In this document: piece by piece, positions 32,865-32,872 of the stretch | Numbering within the stretch: position 1 is the stretch's first letter | Layout: each line of letters begins with the position of its first letter | Translations under genes and position numbers: made by a program | Assembly (NCBI GenBank): GCA_017525905.1 | Contig: JAFXSD010000021.1 | Coordinates: 1 to 32,872 of the forward strand | Reading direction: 5' to 3' | Source of the DNA: Elusimicrobiota bacterium | GTDB lineage: Bacteria > Elusimicrobiota > Endomicrobiia > Endomicrobiales > Endomicrobiaceae | Length of the DNA stretch: 32,872 nt | The notes under the pieces: generated by a model | Seen by the model: the letters and a program-made list of their open reading frames with translations, nothing else | Database searches by the model: none | Told to the model about the DNA's origin: nothing

Positions 32865-32872
32865 ATTTATAA

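Overview
The window is about 32.9 kb of AT-rich bacterial chromosome with the standard genetic code (TGA is used as a stop in degT and mreC). Coding density is high. I see no tRNA, rRNA, CRISPR array, insertion sequence, integrase or phage gene. MreBCD, an OmpA-type peptidoglycan anchor, a FadL/PorV-type outer-membrane barrel and sugar-modification enzymes point to a Gram-negative (diderm) bacterium. PPDK, a FlgD-Ig/OmpA protein, a PorV-like barrel, DUF502 and low GC would suit a gut- or symbiont-type Elusimicrobiota/Endomicrobium-like lineage. That placement is inference from gene content, not proof.

Layout. (1) 1-2404: 5'-truncated pyruvate phosphate dikinase, ending in a strong hairpin. 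(2) 2477-6891 (+): cell-envelope operon of OmpA-like protein, PorV/FadL-like barrel, PLP sugar aminotransferase and Gfo/Idh sugar dehydrogenase, closed by a good intrinsic terminator. (3) 6980-10682 (+): a polytopic membrane protein with a spermidine-synthase-like domain, overlapping a beta-CASP metallo-beta-lactamase protein that carries a signal peptide. (4) 10773-13145 (+): mreB-mreC-mreD with its own -10 element. (5) 21014 down to 13159 (-): a tight seven-gene unit of membrane histidine kinase, single-domain response regulator, GAF/HD-GYP protein, LipM-like acyltransferase, WecA/MraY-like phosphoglycosyl transferase, FAD-dependent NAD(P)-binding protein and GT4 glycosyltransferase. Its promoter appears to make an almost leaderless mRNA. 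(6) 21247-28895 (+): sugar-nucleotidyltransferase fused to a degenerate phosphomannomutase, then ilvD, an intact phosphohexomutase, a DUF502 membrane protein and hisS. (7) 29206-30477 (+): rho, with its own promoter, a long G-poor leader and a strong terminator. (8) 30609-32864 (+): XRE-cupin regulator and an acyl-CoA synthetase.

How it fits together. Most of the region serves the cell envelope: shape (MreBCD), outer-membrane proteins, amino-sugar synthesis, lipid-linked glycan initiation and extension, and activated-sugar supply. Central metabolism (PPDK, IlvD, acyl-CoA synthetase) and housekeeping genes (HisS, Rho) are interspersed. No clear defence or mobile system is present. The points most worth a second look are the exported beta-CASP protein with a possible extra metal site, the inactivated mutase half of the nucleotidyltransferase, the signalling-plus-glycan operon with a near-leaderless start, and the membrane-embedded spermidine-synthase-like protein.
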